A stretch of 8,444 nucleotides of DNA from NCBI GenBank assembly GCA_003486645.1, contig DNGI01000143.1:1-8444 (forward strand). The letters are read 5' to 3'. The notes under the pieces are model-generated. The model had not been told where the DNA came from, searched no databases, and saw nothing but the letters and a program-made list of their open reading frames with translations. Below, piece after piece: positions 5,537 to 8,444 of this stretch. Origin of the DNA: Cyanobacteria bacterium UBA11370. GTDB taxonomy: Bacteria; Cyanobacteriota; Cyanobacteriia; Cyanobacteriales; Coleofasciculaceae. Every line of letters begins with the position of its first letter. The first letter of the stretch is position 1. A program made the position numbers and the translations under genes.

Positions 5537-5733
5537 CTGCCCAATCTACCGGGCTACAATTGGCAACGGATTTGGTAACGGATGTAACGGATGGATGAAA
5601 TTCATGTTGTTGATGTTGGCGGTATATCGGGGTGTGGGGGGTAGTTGTTTTTTAGGAGCGCTCAAAATTCTCCATCAGGGATAATCGAGATTCAGTTATC
5701 CTTTTTGCTGCCGCTATTTTCACAACACTGATA
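5537..5733. other. Intergenic stretch without a gene
   Basis: I see no reading frame or RNA gene. The only visible pattern is a threefold AACGGAT within 5560-5595. It separates the TA cluster from the duplicated leader of the second DUF4157 gene, which begins abruptly at about 5734. Confidence 0.5.
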
Positions 5734-5846
5734 TTAATACTGTGAAGACATATAACAATTTTAGGAAAGGAATAACTGATGAGTTAGAGTTGAATTCTCA
5801 ATTTTAGCCCAAATTTTTAGTTTAGTAAAAACAAGCGAGGTAAGTG
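5734..5846 (+). promoter_or_regulatory. Duplicated leader of DUF4157 gene B, with ribosome binding site
   Basis: This is the counterpart of 120-231, with scattered substitutions and about one indel. TATAAC at 5751-5756 may be a -10 box, and GAGG ends at 5840, 6 nt before ATG 5847. Because the leader and coding start are duplicated together, the duplication unit included the expression signals. Confidence 0.45.
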
Positions 5847-8306
5847 ATGAGTGACCCCATGCGTATCCGTCGGCAGATTGGGAAAGATACTTCTAGTCAC
5901 TCACCTACTCCAGCACGGAATCCGTTTAAAACTCGTGGCTTTGGGAATGGGATGCAAGCGCGATCGCCAGAGCTACCAACTACTAATTTATTGCAAAAGC
6001 GACCTGTCAGTCCTCCCACTCAGGAACCTTCTCAACCCCAGGAAACACAGGATCTGGACGTGCAACTCAAACAAGCAGAAGGGTTTGGGTATAACGGGTT
6101 GGATGTGCCGACATTTGTGCCTGGGGCAACACCTCCACCGACTAATCCGAGTTTGATGGTGATGGCAAAGCTTGTCAATGATATAAAAGCGGCACCAATT
6201 GAGGAAACGAGTGAGAATCAAACGGTGCAGCGTGAGGAAATGTCCCAGGAAGAGAAACCAGAAGAGGCAACGCTTCCGGGCGAGGAAAGAGTCGATGCTG
6301 ACGATACCTTGATTGACGCGAAGTTAGAATCAGCGACTGTTGACACAGAAGAAATACAATCGGGTAAGATTCAGTCTGAGTCTATCACCCAGCCGGAAAT
6401 ACTCACTCCCCTGCCCCTACAGGCGAAGCTGACAATAGGGCAACCGGATGATGTGTATGAACAGGAAGCGGATCAGGTAGCGCGTCAGGTGGTGCAGCGA
6501 ATTCATGCGCCTGAGACAAAGACGGGGGGAGAAGGAGCACTTCAGCGTCAGGAGATGGGGGAAGAAGAGGAGGTAATCCAGAAGCCTTTAGGGGAGAGTA
6601 TCCAGCGCAGGTCGATATCTCAACTCAATCCCAAATCAGAAAGCCAAAATCCCTCGGAAGCATCAGCGGATTTGGAAGAATCGATACAAGGCGCAAAGGG
6701 GAGTGGACAGCCGTTGGATGAGTCGGTCAAAGAACCGATGGAGAGGGAGTTTGGGGCGGATTTTAGTGGAGTAAGGGTGCATACGGATGCCACCTCGGAT
6801 CAGTTGAATCAGTCGATTCAGGCGAAAGCGTTTACGACAGGAGAAGATATTTTCTTTCGCCAAGGGGCGTATGAACCTTCAAGTCAGGGGGGACAGGAGT
6901 TGTTGGCGCATGAGTTGACTCATGTCGTGCAGCAGAATGGGGGGACGGTGCAGCGATCGCCTCAACCTCAATCTAAGGATAATTCACTTCAGCCAAACAC
7001 TCACTCTTTCCACAGCCATTCTGGTGAACCAATGATCATGAGAAAGGGGGAGTGGTTGGAATGGGGCTTGCTGGCTTTGGGTGGCATCCTAGTTATTGGT
7101 GGGATTGCTTATAATATCTACCAAGACAGAAAGAACGAAGGACTTATCAAACAATTCGGAAACAAACACCGAAATCTTGATGTCAATCCTGATGCTAATG
7201 AAGAGCAAGGTGGAGTCCATAAAAATGAAAGTCGTCCGGATGATGCCCCCATCGTAGATGAATTCAGGCAAAGCTATAATCAGTTAGAAAATTGGTACAT
7301 TTTAATCGAAAACAAGCATCCAGAACTTTGGGAAAACTTTAAAGCGCGATTCCCCGAAGTAGGCGAAGAAGGTGCCTTCGATAAAAACCACATCATGAAA
7401 GAGATCAAAACTCGAACGAAGCAATACAAAGCCGAGTTTCGCAATCTGGATCAAACCGACTTAGCTGATACCCAACAAAGATATATTAACGACGTAAACG
7501 CTAAAAAACTGGAAATCGACAATCAGCTTACAGCAATTAGGGATTGGTATAAAGAGCAAACTGATAAAAATGATGTGAATGACGAGGAGTTAAATACTCA
7601 AGTCCGCGAAGAAGGAACAGAAATGTGGCGTGAGGCGTGGCAGAAAACAATCCTCCAAGTTAACACTACACTAGCGCAGATTTGGCCTCCAGCAAAAGAA
7701 AAACTCAAACAGTGGGCAAGAGACACTAAAAAACCGGATGGGAAACTTTATGGTTCTCCTGAAGAAATTGGTGAATTAGACTATATTGGTAGTACGGCTA
7801 AGGGTTACAAAGGTCCTCCAAAACAACACATTCGCTTCAACCCCAAAGATTTTGATGTGGATGCGAATCTAAACGCACCTCCTCTATCTAACTATGCTCA
7901 ACTTGTGGATGGACAGACACCAGACCGAGAGCGGATATTTGGCAAAAACACCTCAATTCAACCGTTAAAGGATTTTTGTAAGCAAGTTGATGATGAACTC
8001 GAAAAGAATGTAGAAAACTTTGAGAAAGATCCAAGTGATCCCTTCGATATAGCACTGGAGGCAGCAGAATTACCCGAACAAAAGCGAGGAAGGGAAGGAA
8101 TAGAAGCGATCTATAAGCTGCGTACCGGACTAGATAACGAAACGTATAACACTGTTTTGGGTCAACTTACAACAGTAGGAATAGTAGAGACTGTGGAAGA
8201 TGAGCAACAGCAAGAGCATCTAAGATTACCGGAAGAATTAACAGAGGAGCAAAAACAGCAGCTTGATCAGATTATAGACCCTTACAAGTACTTATTAGTA
8301 GAATAA
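5847..8306 (+). CDS. DUF4157 (eCIS-associated zincin) protein B with a nucleotidyltransferase-like C-terminal domain
   Basis: The protein has 819 residues. The ATG at 5847 aligns with the start of protein A; an in-frame GTG one codon earlier is less likely. Residues 1-132 closely match protein A. An acidic linker (about 133-188) is longer and divergent; similarity resumes at LPLQAKL and YEQEAD (204-209). The DUF4157 domain spans about 289-364, with HELTH at 355-359, and similarity to A ends just after it. The rest differs: a predicted transmembrane helix (WGLLALGGILVIGGIAYNIY, 406-425), a long charged helical region (about 450-620), then DYIGSTAKGYKG with Gly-Ser at 648-649 and DFDVD at 668-672. 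Gly-Ser followed about 20 residues later by Asp-x-Asp is the hallmark of Pol-beta-type nucleotidyltransferases, so the payload may modify tRNA, nucleotides or protein; this is inference. By family, a probable injected or secreted effector. No immunity gene is adjacent. Confidence 0.85.
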   Translation: MSDPMRIRRQIGKDTSSHSPTPARNPFKTRGFGNGMQARSPELPTTNLLQKRPVSPPTQEPSQPQETQDLDVQLKQAEGFGYNGLDVPTFVPGATPPPTNPSLMVMAKLVNDIKAAPIEETSENQTVQREEMSQEEKPEEATLPGEERVDADDTLIDAKLESATVDTEEIQSGKIQSESITQPEILTPLPLQAKLTIGQPDDVYEQEADQVARQVVQRIHAPETKTGGEGALQRQEMGEEEEVIQKPLGESIQRRSISQLNPKSESQNPSEASADLEESIQGAKGSGQPLDESVKEPMEREFGADFSGVRVHTDATSDQLNQSIQAKAFTTGEDIFFRQGAYEPSSQGGQELLAHELTHVVQQNGGTVQRSPQPQSKDNSLQPNTHSFHSHSGEPMIMRKGEWLEWGLLALGGILVIGGIAYNIYQDRKNEGLIKQFGNKHRNLDVNPDANEEQGGVHKNESRPDDAPIVDEFRQSYNQLENWYILIENKHPELWENFKARFPEVGEEGAFDKNHIMKEIKTRTKQYKAEFRNLDQTDLADTQQRYINDVNAKKLEIDNQLTAIRDWYKEQTDKNDVNDEELNTQVREEGTEMWREAWQKTILQVNTTLAQIWPPAKEKLKQWARDTKKPDGKLYGSPEEIGELDYIGSTAKGYKGPPKQHIRFNPKDFDVDANLNAPPLSNYAQLVDGQTPDRERIFGKNTSIQPLKDFCKQVDDELEKNVENFEKDPSDPFDIALEAAELPEQKRGREGIEAIYKLRTGLDNETYNTVLGQLTTVGIVETVEDEQQQEHLRLPEELTEEQKQQLDQIIDPYKYLLVE

Positions 8307-8330
8307 TACTACTGAAAAATAGGTAAGCAT

Positions 8331-8354
8331 TCAGCCATCAGTGATCAGCTATCA
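8331..8354. repeat. Short repetitive TCAGC/ATCAG motif downstream of gene B
   Basis: TCAGCCATCAGTGATCAGCT and the following ATCA form a quasi-palindromic string centred near TGATCA. Similar TCAGC/CTATCAG strings are common dispersed repeats in cyanobacterial intergenic DNA; this is from memory. There is no T-run, so it is not a clear terminator. Confidence 0.3.
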
Positions 8355-8358
8355 TATC

Positions 8359-8443
8359 ATGTCCGGTTGAATAACCCTAAAAAAGAGTGAGGGGGAGAGA
8401 GGGAGAGGGGGAGACTTTTTATTATGGGTGATTTGCCGGACAT
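8359..8443. mobile_element. Possible MITE-like element bounded by imperfect inverted repeats
   Basis: ATGTCCGG (8359-8366) is exactly inverted as CCGGACAT (8436-8443). The arms extend imperfectly inward to AACCC (8373-8377) and GGGTGAT (8426-8432). The interior is a strongly purine-biased tract (8381-8413), then a T-run. The element is about 85 bp and non-coding. It could be a small non-autonomous transposable element, a strong hairpin terminator for gene B, or one end of a larger insertion beyond the window. Confidence 0.45.
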
Positions 8444-8444
8444 C

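Noticed and set aside
5404..5544. Longer N-terminus for the RHH antitoxin
   Set aside because: The extra residues are translated HIP1 repeats. The RHH domain begins right after the ATG at 5403, as usual for this family.
5844..5846. GTG at 5844 as the start of DUF4157 protein B
   Set aside because: The paralogue starts at the equivalent of ATG 5847 (its preceding codon is GCG), and the GAGG spacing fits 5847 better.
8307..8444. An immunity gene for the DUF4157 payloads
   Set aside because: No small frame follows either DUF4157 gene on the same strand. TA antitoxins between them match their own toxins and are on the opposite strand.

Overview
The window looks like accessory DNA from a cyanobacterium, most likely a filamentous one. 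The octamer GCGATCGC (HIP1), a hallmark of many cyanobacterial genomes, is very dense here, both in intergenic arrays and inside genes. Large DUF4157 proteins and piled-up toxin-antitoxin (TA) modules fit the same picture. No rRNA, tRNA, CRISPR or housekeeping gene is visible.

Layout. (1) A plus-strand gene at 232-2601 encodes a 789-residue DUF4157 (zincin-fold, HELTH motif) protein. (2) Positions 2602-2827 hold structured repeats. (3) Positions 2828-5536 hold three minus-strand TA loci, alternating with four arrays of degenerate HIP1-containing repeats: DUF433/DUF5615 (VapBC-like) at 3028-3676, a RelB-like antitoxin with a RelE/ParE toxin broken by an in-frame TGA at 3986-4524, and an RHH antitoxin with a MazF/PemK toxin at 4824-5403. 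(4) A second plus-strand DUF4157 gene lies at 5847-8306. It is a paralogue of the first across its leader (about 112 bp), N-terminal tail and DUF4157 domain, but its C-terminal half is unrelated. (5) The right edge has an imperfect inverted repeat that may be a small transposable element.

How it may work. DUF4157 proteins are frequently cargo or accessory proteins of extracellular contractile injection systems (eCIS) and related polymorphic toxins. Here two near-identical N-terminal delivery modules carry different C-terminal payloads. The first payload has a second metallopeptidase-like motif (HELGVH). The second has a predicted transmembrane helix followed by a nucleotidyltransferase-like signature (GS ... 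DFDVD). The paralogues lose similarity exactly at a HIP1 octamer present in both, which suggests module swapping. No eCIS structural gene lies in the window, so the secretion link is inferred from the family.

Main points of interest: the repeat-array/TA cassette alternation, the HIP1 junction between toxin modules, the two C-terminal payload domains, and the interrupted RelE toxin beside an intact antitoxin.
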